Assembly (NCBI GenBank): GCA_002457065.1
Contig: NTKR01000010.1
Location: forward strand, 1 to 32,529
Reading direction: 5' to 3'
Origin: an alpha proteobacterium MED-G10
GTDB lineage: Bacteria > Pseudomonadota > Alphaproteobacteria > Methylaequorales > Methylaequoraceae
Length of the DNA: 32,529 nucleotides
Positions 15,516-24,565 of the stretch are shown one piece after another. Both the position numbers and the translations under genes were made by a program. Under the pieces are notes generated by a model. It saw only the letters and a list, made by a program, of their open reading frames with translations. It was not told the DNA's origin and made no database searches. How positions within the stretch are numbered: position 1 is the stretch's first letter; every line of letters starts with the position of its first letter.

Positions 15516-16282
15516 ATAAATATTCTCCAATACATTAACCTTATAAAATCATATACATTTGTAACGTTAGTTTCCTTATAAATGTTAATTTTTTTTTCAA
15601 AATAATATTTATAAAGAAAAACTGGTACAACAGCTCCCAAATATGCACCAAAAAAAATATCGCTTGGAAAATGCATAGACATAAAGATTCTTGAAATCCC
15701 CATTAATACAGCAAGTGTCAAAATATAAATATGAAATTTGTTTATGTGTATAATTATTAAAACTGCCAATGTAAATGCAGCTTGGGTATGTCCGGATGGG
15801 AATGAATTGGCTTTATGAAAAATATTAAAAAAATCTATTCTTTCAAAACCCTCTAAGAAAAAATATTTTGGCCTAGAAACTCCCATTATATATTTGATAA
15901 TGTTACAAACAATTCCAGCGACTGCTAAGGACCAAAAGAAATGAAGACTTATCGCAGAATAGAACCCAAAAGAATCTGTAATTTTTTTTGAGTCACAACC
16001 AGTTTTTTGAATCATCAAGTTCAACTTAAGCTTGTTCTTTAATACTTTCTTTAATTTCATATTAGACAGGAGAACTACTAGAGTTAAGATAATCACATTT
16101 AGAGGATCAAATATGTCAGAAATTGGATCAATAAAGTTTTTAAAAAAAAAGAAAATCAATTCAGGGAAAGACCTTGAAAATTGAAATACTCTAATGTCTA
16201 AAAAGTTAAATATAAGAAATGTGGAAATTATAACAATTAAGAAAATGTTAAATGATAGAAGCTTATTTAAATATTTGGGCAT
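15512..16282 (-). CDS. PAP2-family membrane phosphatase
   Basis: The 256-residue, six-helix protein carries the full acid-phosphatase signature: KYIMGVSRP (130-138), FPSGHTQ (161-167, His165) and SRIFMSMHFPSD (197-208, His204 and Asp208). The active site would face the periplasm. PAP2 enzymes of this type remove phosphate from lipids: candidates are undecaprenyl diphosphate, phosphatidylglycerophosphate or lipid A 1- or 4'-phosphate (LpxE/LpxF). Location next to the GT39 transferase and near the GT2 and LpxB-N-like genes favours a lipid A or carrier-lipid substrate, but this is inference. It follows the GT39 gene by seven bases and is coupled to the four-cysteine protein gene. Confidence 0.92.
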   Translation of the reverse strand: MPKYLNKLLSFNIFLIVIISTFLIFNFLDIRVFQFSRSFPELIFFFFKNFIDPISDIFDPLNVIILTLVVLLSNMKLKKVLKNKLKLNLMIQKTGCDSKKITDSFGFYSAISLHFFWSLAVAGIVCNIIKYIMGVSRPKYFFLEGFERIDFFNIFHKANSFPSGHTQAAFTLAVLIIIHINKFHIYILTLAVLMGISRIFMSMHFPSDIFFGAYLGAVVPVFLYKYYFEKKINIYKETNVTNVYDFIRLMYWRIFI

Positions 16283-16289
16283 TTATCTT

Positions 16290-17891
16290 TTAATAATTTT
16301 TATAAATCTTTATTAACTTATCTTTTCCTTGAGAGTAATTAAAACCTCTAATTTCATCAATTTTTTTAAAATTTAAAAATTTTTTTTCAACTTCATTACT
16401 ATAGTTATCAGTTACGATATAGAGAATTCTCTTTTCTTTAATTTCATTTGTTTTTATATCAATAATATTCATTTTTTCTGCTTTATGAGAAGTATAAAAC
16501 AGTAAACTTGGTTCATTAAATCCAAAATGGTAAACAATCTCATAATTTGGATTGTTAAGATCAATTGTATCATTAATATTTTTAGCAATCCAAAATGTTT
16601 CTAATCTTGGTACTAAAAACAGAACAGCAGAAAAATAAACTAATAGCTGGTGTGCAGAACATATTATTACTAGTTCCTTGATTTTTTTTTTTTTTAAAAA
16701 AAAGATTAGGGTTCCAATCAAAGAAAGAAAGAAAAATGTAATTATAAAAAAATTTAGATCAAATTTTGAATACTCATATATTGCAAAACCTATTACTATT
16801 AATATTGTGATTGGGAAGATTACTAGAGGAATAAGGGAGAATCTTAATAAATCAGAACTTCTTTTTTTTGCAATTTCTAAGGAAACTAAAATACTTAATG
16901 AAGCATAGCAAGGAAAAACATAATGAGGCAGTTTTGTTGGTATTATTTCATAAATAAAAAAAGGAACAAATGAGCTTATTATTAAGAAGCTTCTTAGCTG
17001 GTCATCTATAAGATAACTTCTTAAATTTTTCTTCATATTTAGAATTAAATTAGGAAGAAATATTGATGCCGGCCAAAAAAATAGAAAGATCAAAATTGTA
17101 TAATATCCAGGAATGAATCCGTGTGATTCCTGACCTGAGGTAACTTTATTAAATAAATCATTTAATAAGGATTCATGCCAGAAAACTCCTCCTGATTTTA
17201 TCGTAATGAGAACGAACCACGGCACAGAAATTATAAGAAAAATTAAAAGTCCAAATTTAGTCCACAAAAATTTTAAAAAGTTTTTTTTTTGAACTACTGA
17301 AAAAACTAATAATGGTAAAACTGTGAAAATAAAAATAATTGGTCCTTTAACCAAAACACCACAGGCAATAGACACGAAATAAGCAATTTTTAATGGATAA
17401 TCTAACTTCCCTTCATTGATTAATCTTATTGATAAAAGATTGCATATAACTATAAAAAGGAAAAGAAAACCATCTGTCTTTGCTTGATGAACCTCAGATA
17501 TTGTCAATAACGACAGAACCAAGAAAAGAATAGATAGTATTGCTTCCTTTTCTGCAAAGATTTTTTTAACTGATATAAAAATAAGAAATAATGATAATAT
17601 TATTCCAAATAATGAAGGAATTCTATAAACCCAAATTTTATCATAGGGAGGTTTTCCAAAGAAATAATTGGATAGAACCTGCGTCCAATAAATTCCAACA
17701 GGTTTTTTATAACGATATTCGTTATGCATTTTTATATCAATAAAATCATTAGTCTCAATCATCGTCTTGGAGGATGTAGCAAATCTTGCTTCATCTCGGT
17801 CCAATACAGGTATTCTTGTTAAACCTTGAAAAAAAATAATTATTGTAATAAACAAAAATAGAAAAATTTTTTTATCTTTTAAAAAATTCAT
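16290..17891 (-). CDS. ArnT-like GT39/GT83-family glycosyltransferase
   Basis: The 533-residue protein has about twelve membrane helices and a C-terminal periplasmic tail of about 100 residues. The first periplasmic loop carries the signature DRDEARFA (31-38), followed by KKPVGIYW (about 62-69), as in ArnT and other members of the protein-mannosyltransferase superfamily. These enzymes move a sugar from a polyprenyl phosphate to lipid A or another envelope acceptor on the periplasmic side. The divergent GT2 and LpxB-N-like genes would make and deliver the lipid-linked donor. The sugar cannot be read from sequence. A T14-A8 tract (16682-16703) lies inside the gene and encodes an Ile/Phe/Lys-rich stretch. 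Confidence 0.9.
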   Translation of the reverse strand: MNFLKDKKIFLFLFITIIIFFQGLTRIPVLDRDEARFATSSKTMIETNDFIDIKMHNEYRYKKPVGIYWTQVLSNYFFGKPPYDKIWVYRIPSLFGIILSLFLIFISVKKIFAEKEAILSILFLVLSLLTISEVHQAKTDGFLFLFIVICNLLSIRLINEGKLDYPLKIAYFVSIACGVLVKGPIIFIFTVLPLLVFSVVQKKNFLKFLWTKFGLLIFLIISVPWFVLITIKSGGVFWHESLLNDLFNKVTSGQESHGFIPGYYTILIFLFFWPASIFLPNLILNMKKNLRSYLIDDQLRSFLIISSFVPFFIYEIIPTKLPHYVFPCYASLSILVSLEIAKKRSSDLLRFSLIPLVIFPITILIVIGFAIYEYSKFDLNFFIITFFFLSLIGTLIFFLKKKKIKELVIICSAHQLLVYFSAVLFLVPRLETFWIAKNINDTIDLNNPNYEIVYHFGFNEPSLLFYTSHKAEKMNIIDIKTNEIKEKRILYIVTDNYSNEVEKKFLNFKKIDEIRGFNYSQGKDKLIKIYKNY

Positions 17892-17939
17892 TGTTTTTCC
17901 ATCACACTAGTTTAGATTAAAATATCATAACACCCTAAT

Positions 17940-18641
17940 ATGAATAATTTTACAATAATAATTCCTATTTATAACGAATCAGATTCAATCTTTAATCTCG
18001 TCGATGAAATCAATAAAGAATTTAATAAATTTAATCCTGAGATCTTAATTGTAAATGATGGTAGCACCGACAATTTTGAAAGCGAAAAGAAAAGGATTGT
18101 AAAAAAAGTAAAAATTTTAGATCATCCACAAAATGCTGGGAAATGTAAAGCTATGTTAACTGGAGTAAAATCTGCAAAATTTGATCTGATATGTGTCATA
18201 GATGGAGATGGTCAAAATCCACCATATGAAATAAAAAAAATGTTAAATTATTGGGAAGATATTCCAAAAGATTGGAAAAGATTTTCTATTATTTGTGGAA
18301 ATAGGAGAAAACGAAAGGATACAATCTTAAAAAAATTGAGTTCTAAAGTTGCTAATAAAATCCGAAAACATATCCTTAAAGATGATTGCAATGATACAGC
18401 TTGTGCCCTAAAAGTTTTTAGAAAACAAGATTATTTAAAATTAGAATATTTTAAAAATATGCACAGATTCTTGCCAGCACTTTTTAAAATGAATGGTGGA
18501 AAAGTATTTAATGTTTTAGTTGATGATAGAGAGAGACTTGCAGGAGTCTCAAAATTTAATTTTAATAATAGGTTTTGGATTGGTATTGCTGATTTGTATA
18601 GAGTTTGGATATTAATAAAAAAAAGGAGAAAAAATGAGTAA
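17940..18641 (+). CDS. GT2-family glycosyltransferase (polyprenyl-phosphate sugar synthase type)
   Basis: The 233-residue protein is a single GT-A domain with no C-terminal membrane helices. Landmarks are IIIPIYNESDSI (6-17), the NDG-x-x-D loop IVNDGSTDN (37-45), the metal-binding DGDGQ (88-92) and the acceptor-side segment DDCNDTACALKVFRK. The size and DGDGQNPP-x-E-I match dolichyl-phosphate mannose synthase/ArnC relatives, which transfer a sugar from a nucleotide donor to a polyprenyl phosphate at the cytoplasmic face. It is divergent from the GT39 gene (48 bases between starts) and overlaps the next gene by eight bases, consistent with the donor-synthesis half of a lipid A or envelope glycosylation pathway. 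Confidence 0.93.
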   Translation: MNNFTIIIPIYNESDSIFNLVDEINKEFNKFNPEILIVNDGSTDNFESEKKRIVKKVKILDHPQNAGKCKAMLTGVKSAKFDLICVIDGDGQNPPYEIKKMLNYWEDIPKDWKRFSIICGNRRKRKDTILKKLSSKVANKIRKHILKDDCNDTACALKVFRKQDYLKLEYFKNMHRFLPALFKMNGGKVFNVLVDDRERLAGVSKFNFNNRFWIGIADLYRVWILIKKRRKNE

Positions 18642-18936
18642 TGAACAAATTTGGTTAATTATTGGATTCATTGGACAAGCAGTATTTGCTTCAAGATTTT
18701 TGATACAATGGGTTGTAAGTGAGAGGGCCTCTAAAAGTATCATTCCTAACATTTTTTGGTGGATAAGTTTAGCAGGAAGTATGATTCTTTTGAGCTATGC
18801 TATCCATAAAGTTGATCCAGTCTTCATAATGGGTCAATCTTGTGGTTTTTTGATTTACTCCAGAAATATATACTTAATTAAAAAAGAAGGTAAGAATAAA
18901 AAAAATGATCCATCTAAGATTATGAAGGTTAATTAG
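18634..18936 (+). CDS. LpxB N-terminal-domain-like (LAB_N) membrane protein
   Basis: The 100-residue protein has three predicted membrane helices and the LAB_N signature (PF07578): GFIGQAVFASRFLIQWVVSERASKSIIPNIFWW (about 12-44; two adjoining blocks) and MGQSCGFLIYSRNIYLI. This domain is the N-terminal part of some lipid-A-disaccharide synthases but also exists alone, next to GT2 and GT39 genes, where it is thought to help flip or present polyprenyl-linked sugars; the mechanism is not established. A strong AGGAG (18624-18628) lies five bases before the ATG. The stop overlaps the GTG of the next gene by one base (TAGTG). Confidence 0.93.
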   Translation: MSNEQIWLIIGFIGQAVFASRFLIQWVVSERASKSIIPNIFWWISLAGSMILLSYAIHKVDPVFIMGQSCGFLIYSRNIYLIKKEGKNKKNDPSKIMKVN

Positions 18937-19553
18937 TGAAAACCAATTATGAAGAAATTCATAACCTATTAATAATCAAAAGCTCAAAAATAGAAGAAGT
19001 TAAATATCAAATTATTAAAAATGGTGTAATAAAGATCAAGAAACAAAAAATTGACCTCTTTTGTTTTATTACAAAAACAATCATATCTCAGCAAATATCA
19101 GATAATGTCGCTCAACTAATTTGGAATAAATTTTGTTCTTATTTTGAAAATGATAAACCAAGTTTAAAAAAAATACCAAATATAAATTTTTTAGAAAATA
19201 TCTTGTTGAATATAGGGATCTCTAAAAGAAAAATTGCTTACATTACAAATTTTTATAATATCTCTAAAAGTAATTTAATTAATGAAGACGTCCTTGAAAA
19301 GAAGTCTGAATCGGATTTTAGGGATCAGCTAAAAAAAAATCCCGGGATAGGTAGATGGACTTGCGATATGACTTTAATTTTTTTTTTTCAACGACTCAAC
19401 ATCTATCCAAAAAATGATTTGGTTATTGAAAAAGTAAAAAAAAGATTATGCGAGATTGAAAAGAAAGAAATTAACTTTAATAAAATTTTTTGTCCTTACT
19501 TATCAATTTTCTCTCTCCATTTGTGGGAAATGTCTAAAAGGGTTTTGAAGTAA
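18936..19553 (+). CDS. AlkA-like HhH-GPD DNA glycosylase
   Basis: The 205-residue product is a small DNA-3-methyladenine glycosylase II-type enzyme of base-excision repair. The helix-hairpin-helix reads LKKNPGIGRWTCDM (132-145), and the catalytic Asp161 follows in YPKNDLVIEK. The early TKTIISQQISDNVAQLIW segment matches the family's helix that starts with S-Q-Q. It lacks the AlkA N-terminal domain, as in many shorter homologues. It begins with GTG overlapping the LpxB-N-like gene's stop, so it probably shares that transcript despite an unrelated role. Its final 51 bases overlap the end of the convergent hemY, with both reading frames intact. Confidence 0.88.
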   Translation: MKTNYEEIHNLLIIKSSKIEEVKYQIIKNGVIKIKKQKIDLFCFITKTIISQQISDNVAQLIWNKFCSYFENDKPSLKKIPNINFLENILLNIGISKRKIAYITNFYNISKSNLINEDVLEKKSESDFRDQLKKNPGIGRWTCDMTLIFFFQRLNIYPKNDLVIEKVKKRLCEIEKKEINFNKIFCPYLSIFSLHLWEMSKRVLK

Positions 19554-20810
19554 AGTTTTAGGAGATTTTTTTTTCTGAGTTACAACCTTTGGCCAACTTA
19601 TTTTATTAACCGAGTTACACTCCTCACAAATAAATTTCCATTGATCATACCTATAGTTACAATTCTCACAAAACCACTTAGGTTTAGGTAAGATCCTATT
19701 CTCATTATTTGGAACTGAAATTTTAGAACTTTTTTCTGAAAGATTTTTGTAAAGATCTAAAATCCTTTCATCCCAATTATTTAAATTAATTGAATCTAAA
19801 AATTTCTGGCTTTCACCCCAAACCTCTGCAAAATATGCAGAATAAGCTAGGGAGAGTTTGGATTCATCACTCATAGATGTGTTTTTTTTTATAGATTTAA
19901 TAACTAATTTGTATCTTCTCAGTGAATCACCTATATTTTTAATTTTAAATTTCATAAAAATTTCTACTATTTCTAAACACTGAAACTTAATCCAGTTTTT
20001 TTGGATCAAACCTGCTGCTTTCTTTACTTCATTTTTATCTAAATGTTTTTTTATAGACTCCGTTAAGACAAAAATCGACTCACTACATAGTTTCTGTGCA
20101 CTAATTGGATCTTCTCCATTGAGGACTTTTAAAGTAACCATCATCCTTAATAACTCTGGGTTTTTTCTTGAAACTTTATTGTCCAGTGAATCAAGAGCTA
20201 ACTTCCATTCACCTTTCCCTGCGTGGATAATGGCCAACTCTCCAGAAAACCAATCATCATCTTGATATTCTTCAGTGAAGTCTTGTAAATACTTCAAGGC
20301 ATTACTCTTATCACTTTCCTTCAATGCAAGCAGTACTTTTGATCTTTTAAGAAGATAATCAGCCTTGGGAATTGACTCTAAAATATGCAAATATTTTTTT
20401 GCTTGTACAATATCATTTTTCAATAGAGACGAATTAAAAAGCATAAACGTAGAAAAAAGTTGATTATTAAAATATTTTCTTATTTTCCTAGAATTTTTCT
20501 CAAGATTATCAAAATCACCAACAAGAAGGTTTACAGCAATATCGTCTAGAGTTTGATTTCCTAAAATCAAATTTTTATTCTTTTTGGCAATCATATAATT
20601 TTTTGGCAAGTTTCTTAGCTTTGAAAATACGTTGAGTCCAAGTACTATGAATAGAATCAGTCCAAAGAAAACTAAAAAAAATCCTAACAAATTAGTTTCT
20701 ATAAGATATTCAGACCAGAAAATTTTTATTGTGCCTGGATGATCACTTATCCAAACAACGATATATGATAAGATTAAAGCTGTAAAAAAAAACTTAAAAA
20801 CATTAATCAA
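19503..20810 (-). CDS. hemY: HemY-type TPR membrane protein with C-terminal zinc ribbon
   Basis: The 435-residue protein shows the HemY N-terminal pattern: two membrane helices (FKFFFTALILSYIVVWI and LLGFFLVFFGLILFIVLGL) around the motif SDHPGTIKIFWSEY, followed by helical TPR-like repeats. In Alphaproteobacteria this protein lies at the end of the hemCD operon and is thought to organise or regulate heme synthesis rather than catalyse a known step. The C terminus adds a likely metal-binding site with two CxxC pairs (Cys381, Cys384, Cys395, Cys398). This zinc-ribbon is similar to the rubredoxin-like end of LapB. The start overlaps the mitofilin stop by eight bases. It is convergent and overlapping with the glycosylase gene. 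Confidence 0.9.
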   Translation of the reverse strand: MINVFKFFFTALILSYIVVWISDHPGTIKIFWSEYLIETNLLGFFLVFFGLILFIVLGLNVFSKLRNLPKNYMIAKKNKNLILGNQTLDDIAVNLLVGDFDNLEKNSRKIRKYFNNQLFSTFMLFNSSLLKNDIVQAKKYLHILESIPKADYLLKRSKVLLALKESDKSNALKYLQDFTEEYQDDDWFSGELAIIHAGKGEWKLALDSLDNKVSRKNPELLRMMVTLKVLNGEDPISAQKLCSESIFVLTESIKKHLDKNEVKKAAGLIQKNWIKFQCLEIVEIFMKFKIKNIGDSLRRYKLVIKSIKKNTSMSDESKLSLAYSAYFAEVWGESQKFLDSINLNNWDERILDLYKNLSEKSSKISVPNNENRILPKPKWFCENCNYRYDQWKFICEECNSVNKISWPKVVTQKKKSPKTLLQNPFRHFPQMEREN

Positions 20811-21828
20811 AATCTTTACCTAATTTTTTAAATATTAAATTTTCTAGTTCAATGATTTTTATTTTAACATTTTTCAACTCTTCCACTTTTAGTGACCAAC
20901 CATTCAAAAGAGTCATATCGAGTTCTGATTCTTTAACAATCTCATAGGCAGATGATAAGTCTCCTATGATTAAATATTCTTTAGCTTTTTGTAGAATTTT
21001 TCTGTAATCACCATTCCTTTTAATATTTGGCTCAATATCGGTTTTGTTATATTTAATAACCTTAAAAGTTGAGTTAAATAAATCATTTAAATAATTAAAG
21101 AAATCTTCTTTTGATCTAATGAAATCCTGATTTTCATTTTTTTCGTTTTTATTACTTGCATAAAAGAAATCATCAAACTTAAATTCGTAATCTTTAATTT
21201 GATTATTGATTTGCTCGAGTAGATTCTTTTCTGTAGCAATATCCTTTATCACGATATTATTAAAAAAATTAATAACGTTCTGTGCTTCAAGATTATCTTT
21301 AAAATAGTCAGAAATAAAAAAAATCTCTCTACCTAATTCTTCTCTTTTGACAAGATTATCCTTAAAAATTAAATAATTTTTTAACAATTTGTATTGTTTA
21401 ATTTCTTCATCGATATAGTCCTTATAATTTGTCCTATTCACTTCTGAAGTTTTTTTATTAATTTCATCAAGTCTTAAATTTATTTGATTTACTCTAGCTT
21501 CTAAATCCTCAAAAAATAATTCTGAAGATTTTATTTTTCTTGAAATCTCTTCTAAATCTTCATTAAATAGATCTATTCTTTCACTACTCTCTAAATTAAA
21601 TTGATTATTAGGTTTACCCTGAGATTTTTCAGTTTGTACGTTTAAATTTAATTTAAATAAATTTGGGTCAATTACTTGATTTACAAACATACCTAAACCA
21701 AAAAATATAAGTGCAAAAAATAGTGATTTTAGAAAAAACGTAAAGAAATTAGATTTTTTTTTAAATTCAGTTTTTTCTAAATCTATAAATTCTCCTTTTT
21801 GAGGATCATTTTTTTCCTTAACAGCCAA
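20803..21828 (-). CDS. Mitofilin (Mic60)-family inner-membrane protein
   Basis: The 341-residue protein has a cytoplasmic N terminus of about 28 residues, one membrane helix (FFTFFLKSLFFALIFFGLGMFV), a long coiled-coil domain (about 75-260) and a C-terminal signature helix pair (YRKILQKAKEYLIIGDLSSAYEIVKE), all as in alphaproteobacterial mitofilin homologues (COG4223). These bend the inner membrane, shaping intracytoplasmic membranes, and contact outer-membrane proteins; they are the ancestors of mitochondrial Mic60. The gene always sits in the hemCD-hemY operon, as here. The start is TTG, supported by AAGGAG seven bases upstream; this Shine-Dalgarno lies within the hemD stop region. No better ATG is nearby. 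Confidence 0.88.
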   Translation of the reverse strand: MAVKEKNDPQKGEFIDLEKTEFKKKSNFFTFFLKSLFFALIFFGLGMFVNQVIDPNLFKLNLNVQTEKSQGKPNNQFNLESSERIDLFNEDLEEISRKIKSSELFFEDLEARVNQINLRLDEINKKTSEVNRTNYKDYIDEEIKQYKLLKNYLIFKDNLVKREELGREIFFISDYFKDNLEAQNVINFFNNIVIKDIATEKNLLEQINNQIKDYEFKFDDFFYASNKNEKNENQDFIRSKEDFFNYLNDLFNSTFKVIKYNKTDIEPNIKRNGDYRKILQKAKEYLIIGDLSSAYEIVKESELDMTLLNGWSLKVEELKNVKIKIIELENLIFKKLGKDFD

Positions 21829-21831
21829 GAT

Positions 21832-22551
21832 TTAACTCCTTATTTTTTTTAAAACTAAATCAATCATTGCCTTTTCATTTGGATGATCAGCAACAAAAAT
21901 ATTAAATCCATCAAAAGAAAGTAAAACTTTTTTGACTTTTTCACTTATTACAATAAACAATTTTTTTTTACTGCACTCAACTAGATTTAATTTTTTAATT
22001 TCATCAATAAATGAATGAGCAGTTAAACTTGAATATAATGTAATTAAGCTGTTATTTTCTGAGGTCATAAATTTTTTAAATAAGTTTTTTTCTTCATTAA
22101 TCTTTTCTGTACTATAGCATTGTACGCATGAATAGTGACAATCAAGATTATGAAAAAAATTTTTAAGTTGCCTGTTTTGCGATAAATAAGTTGGGTGAAG
22201 TATTCTACTATTAGGCTTTAAGTATTTAACTATTTTTATTTTTAAGTTATCTAGGTTTCCATTTGTATTTACTATATTTTTATAACCCGAATTAACTAAA
22301 GCTTCTTTAGTCTCAGGACCTACTGCGAAAGTAATCTTGGTATCAACTGAATCTTTATTTTTAAGATTGAATTTCCTCACTCCGTTTTTACTTGTAAACA
22401 AAAAAAAATCATACTCTTCACAATCAATTTCTTTGTGTCTGACTTTTTTTATCTTTAGTAATGGGGCTATACAACTTTCAATAGAAAGATTTTTTAAATA
22501 ATTGGAAGTAGAAATTGCATCCTCTGTGGGTCTTGTTAAAAGAACTTTCAC
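21832..22551 (-). CDS. hemD: Uroporphyrinogen-III synthase
   Basis: HemD cyclises and inverts ring D of hydroxymethylbilane to uroporphyrinogen III. The family is poorly conserved, but the 239-residue length, the start MKVLLTRPTEDA, the motif DFFLFTSKNGV (about 48-58) and the second-domain segment TLYSSLTAHSFIDEI are consistent. The final domain has FIVISEKVKKVL and HPNEKAMIDLV, the usual end of HemD. The start codon is GTG. It follows hemC after two bases and precedes the mitofilin TTG by three bases, so all four genes form one operon with hemY. Confidence 0.9.
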   Translation of the reverse strand: MKVLLTRPTEDAISTSNYLKNLSIESCIAPLLKIKKVRHKEIDCEEYDFFLFTSKNGVRKFNLKNKDSVDTKITFAVGPETKEALVNSGYKNIVNTNGNLDNLKIKIVKYLKPNSRILHPTYLSQNRQLKNFFHNLDCHYSCVQCYSTEKINEEKNLFKKFMTSENNSLITLYSSLTAHSFIDEIKKLNLVECSKKKLFIVISEKVKKVLLSFDGFNIFVADHPNEKAMIDLVLKKIRS

Positions 22552-22553
22552 AA

Positions 22554-23471
22554 CTAAATTAATTTTTTTATTTTTTTCCCTAAATCTAAACTCATTTTCT
22601 TATAACTTTTTAACTTAAAAAAAGTATTACCTTTTACTAACCTTTTACCATCTAACGAAGATGCCATATATCTAAAAAATAAATAATCTTTTTTTTCTTT
22701 TTTTACAATTTTCGCAATTGCACCTATTGGGGTTTTGCAAGATCCATCCAATGATTTAAGAAATAATCTTTCACAATCTGATTCAATAAAAGTCCTGGTG
22801 TGGTTGAGTTCTTTAATTAACTTTTCAATTATTTTATTTTTGCATGTTACAATAGCAATGACACCCTGTCCTGCAGACGGAATAATATTTCTTACATCTA
22901 TTTTCTTGAAGTTATTCCGGATTTTTAGTCTTTTTAAACCAGCCGTAGCTAATATTATACAATCATATTTACCTTCACCAACTTTTTTAATTCTTGTTCC
23001 TAAATTTCCTCGTATATCTTTAACCTGAATTCTTGAATTAAGTTTTTGCAACTGAACTTTTCTTCTAATTGAAGAAGTTCCAACAATTAATTTCTTCTTA
23101 GACTTATTTAGTTTTATCTCTTTAAGTGAAAAAACTGCGTCATTAGGATCTTCTCTTTTTAAAACACCGGCTAAGTGCAATCCTTTTGGAAGTTCAGTTG
23201 GTAAATCTTTAAGTGAGTGTATTGCAATATCAACCTTTTTATTGAGTTGTGCATCATCTATTTCTTTTGTAAATAAACCCTTGTTACCTATCTCTGAAAT
23301 CTGTTTATTAAGAAATTTATCGCCAGTTGTTTTAAAGTATTTCTTATCAATAAATTTTAAAGTTGAGTTACCAAATTTTTTTCCAAATGCTTTAAGAAAT
23401 ATTTCCACTTGCTCTTTAGCTAATGGACTTTCACGGGACCCTACAATTATCCTTTTATTTTTTGAAAACAT
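22554..23471 (-). CDS. hemC: Porphobilinogen deaminase (hydroxymethylbilane synthase)
   Basis: HemC polymerises four porphobilinogen units to hydroxymethylbilane, using a covalently bound dipyrromethane cofactor. The 305-residue enzyme has GSRESPLAKEQ at the start, the catalytic Asp89 in AIHSLKDLP, the arginine-rich cofactor loop GTSSIRRKVQ, DIRGNLGTR and PSAGQGVIAI. The cofactor-attaching Cys245 lies in DGSCKTPIGA. Length and key residues are normal. It is the first gene of the minus-strand hem operon. Its ATG faces the tsaD start across 62 bases of AT-rich sequence that must hold both promoters; no clear consensus was picked out there. Confidence 0.97.
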   Translation of the reverse strand: MFSKNKRIIVGSRESPLAKEQVEIFLKAFGKKFGNSTLKFIDKKYFKTTGDKFLNKQISEIGNKGLFTKEIDDAQLNKKVDIAIHSLKDLPTELPKGLHLAGVLKREDPNDAVFSLKEIKLNKSKKKLIVGTSSIRRKVQLQKLNSRIQVKDIRGNLGTRIKKVGEGKYDCIILATAGLKRLKIRNNFKKIDVRNIIPSAGQGVIAIVTCKNKIIEKLIKELNHTRTFIESDCERLFLKSLDGSCKTPIGAIAKIVKKEKKDYLFFRYMASSLDGKRLVKGNTFFKLKSYKKMSLDLGKKIKKLI

Positions 23472-23533
23472 AATTTTAATCTATTTATTTAGTAGCATAG
23501 AATATTTTTTATAAATACTCTAATGTATTAATT

Positions 23534-24565
23534 ATGATTGTATTAGGAATAGAAACAAGTTGTGATGAAACATCAGTTGCGATTGTAAAGAAAAAAGCAA
23601 CCAATAAATTTGGTTATTTATTATCCGAAAATACACTTTCACAAGTAAAAAAACATAATAAGTATGGCGGGGTTGTGCCTGAACTAGCATCTCGGGAGCA
23701 TGAAAACTCACTTGACCTGATGGTAAGAAGGACTCTTGATGAATCAAACATTTCCTTAAAAGAAATTGATGCTTTTGCTGCTACAACCGGACCTGGACTA
23801 CTTGGGGGATTATTAATAGGATCTAATTATGCTAAAGCTTTATCATTAGTAAATAAAAAACCTTTTGTATCTGTTAATCATTTGCAAGGCCATATTTTAG
23901 TGGCAAGAATGAAAAATACAATTGACTTTCCTTTTTTATGTTTACTAGTTTCAGGTGGTCATACACAGATCTTACTTGTTAAAAATTATAATACCTTTGA
24001 GATACTAGGTGAAACGCTTGACGATGCACTTGGTGAAGCTTTTGACAAAACAGCAAAATTATTAGGCTATGGATATCCTGGTGGCCCTGTAATAGAAAAA
24101 CTGGCTTCTCAAAAAAAAAAATCAGAAGTTCTTAATCTTCCAAGACCTTTAAAGAATTCAAAAAACCTAGATTTTTCTTTCTCAGGACTTAAAACTTCAG
24201 TTCGAAAAATTATTGAATCCTCAGATAAAAAAAAAATAGAAAAAGATTTGGCTAATGAATTCCAAGTATGTGTAACAGAAATACTTATTTCAAAATTAGA
24301 AAAAGCAATCATTTCCACTAAAAAAAAATTAGATCTAAATTCTTTAGTTTTAGCTGGTGGCGTAGCATCTAATAAGTTTATCAGAAATGAATTTGAATCT
24401 ATGTGTAAAAAGAATTTTATCAATTTAATAGTTCCAGAAAAAAATTTATGTGTTGATAATGCGACAATGATAGCTTGGGCTGCAATTGAAAGATTAAGGC
24501 ACTCAAAATCTTCAGATCAGCTTGAAGAAAAGCCAAGACCTAGATGGAGTTTAGAAACGTTATGA
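23534..24565 (+). CDS. tsaD: tRNA N6-adenosine threonylcarbamoyltransferase
   Basis: TsaD transfers the threonylcarbamoyl group to A37 of ANN-decoding tRNAs, working with TsaB, TsaE and TsaC. The 343-residue protein has the ASKHA-fold start VLGIETSCDETSVA, the GGVVPELASREH loop, TTGPGLLGGLL, the metal ligands His116 and His120 in NHLQGH, VSGGHTQ, and the late CVDNATMIAWAA. All are intact and length is normal. It is followed by gpsA with an ATGA overlap and then yciI, a gene order widely kept in Alphaproteobacteria, with hemC divergent. Confidence 0.98.
   Translation: MIVLGIETSCDETSVAIVKKKATNKFGYLLSENTLSQVKKHNKYGGVVPELASREHENSLDLMVRRTLDESNISLKEIDAFAATTGPGLLGGLLIGSNYAKALSLVNKKPFVSVNHLQGHILVARMKNTIDFPFLCLLVSGGHTQILLVKNYNTFEILGETLDDALGEAFDKTAKLLGYGYPGGPVIEKLASQKKKSEVLNLPRPLKNSKNLDFSFSGLKTSVRKIIESSDKKKIEKDLANEFQVCVTEILISKLEKAIISTKKKLDLNSLVLAGGVASNKFIRNEFESMCKKNFINLIVPEKNLCVDNATMIAWAAIERLRHSKSSDQLEEKPRPRWSLETL

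Noticed and set aside
16682-16703. T14-A8 tract considered as a terminator or regulatory element
   Set aside because: It lies inside the continuous GT39 coding sequence and encodes an ordinary Ile/Phe/Lys stretch at a membrane-helix boundary.
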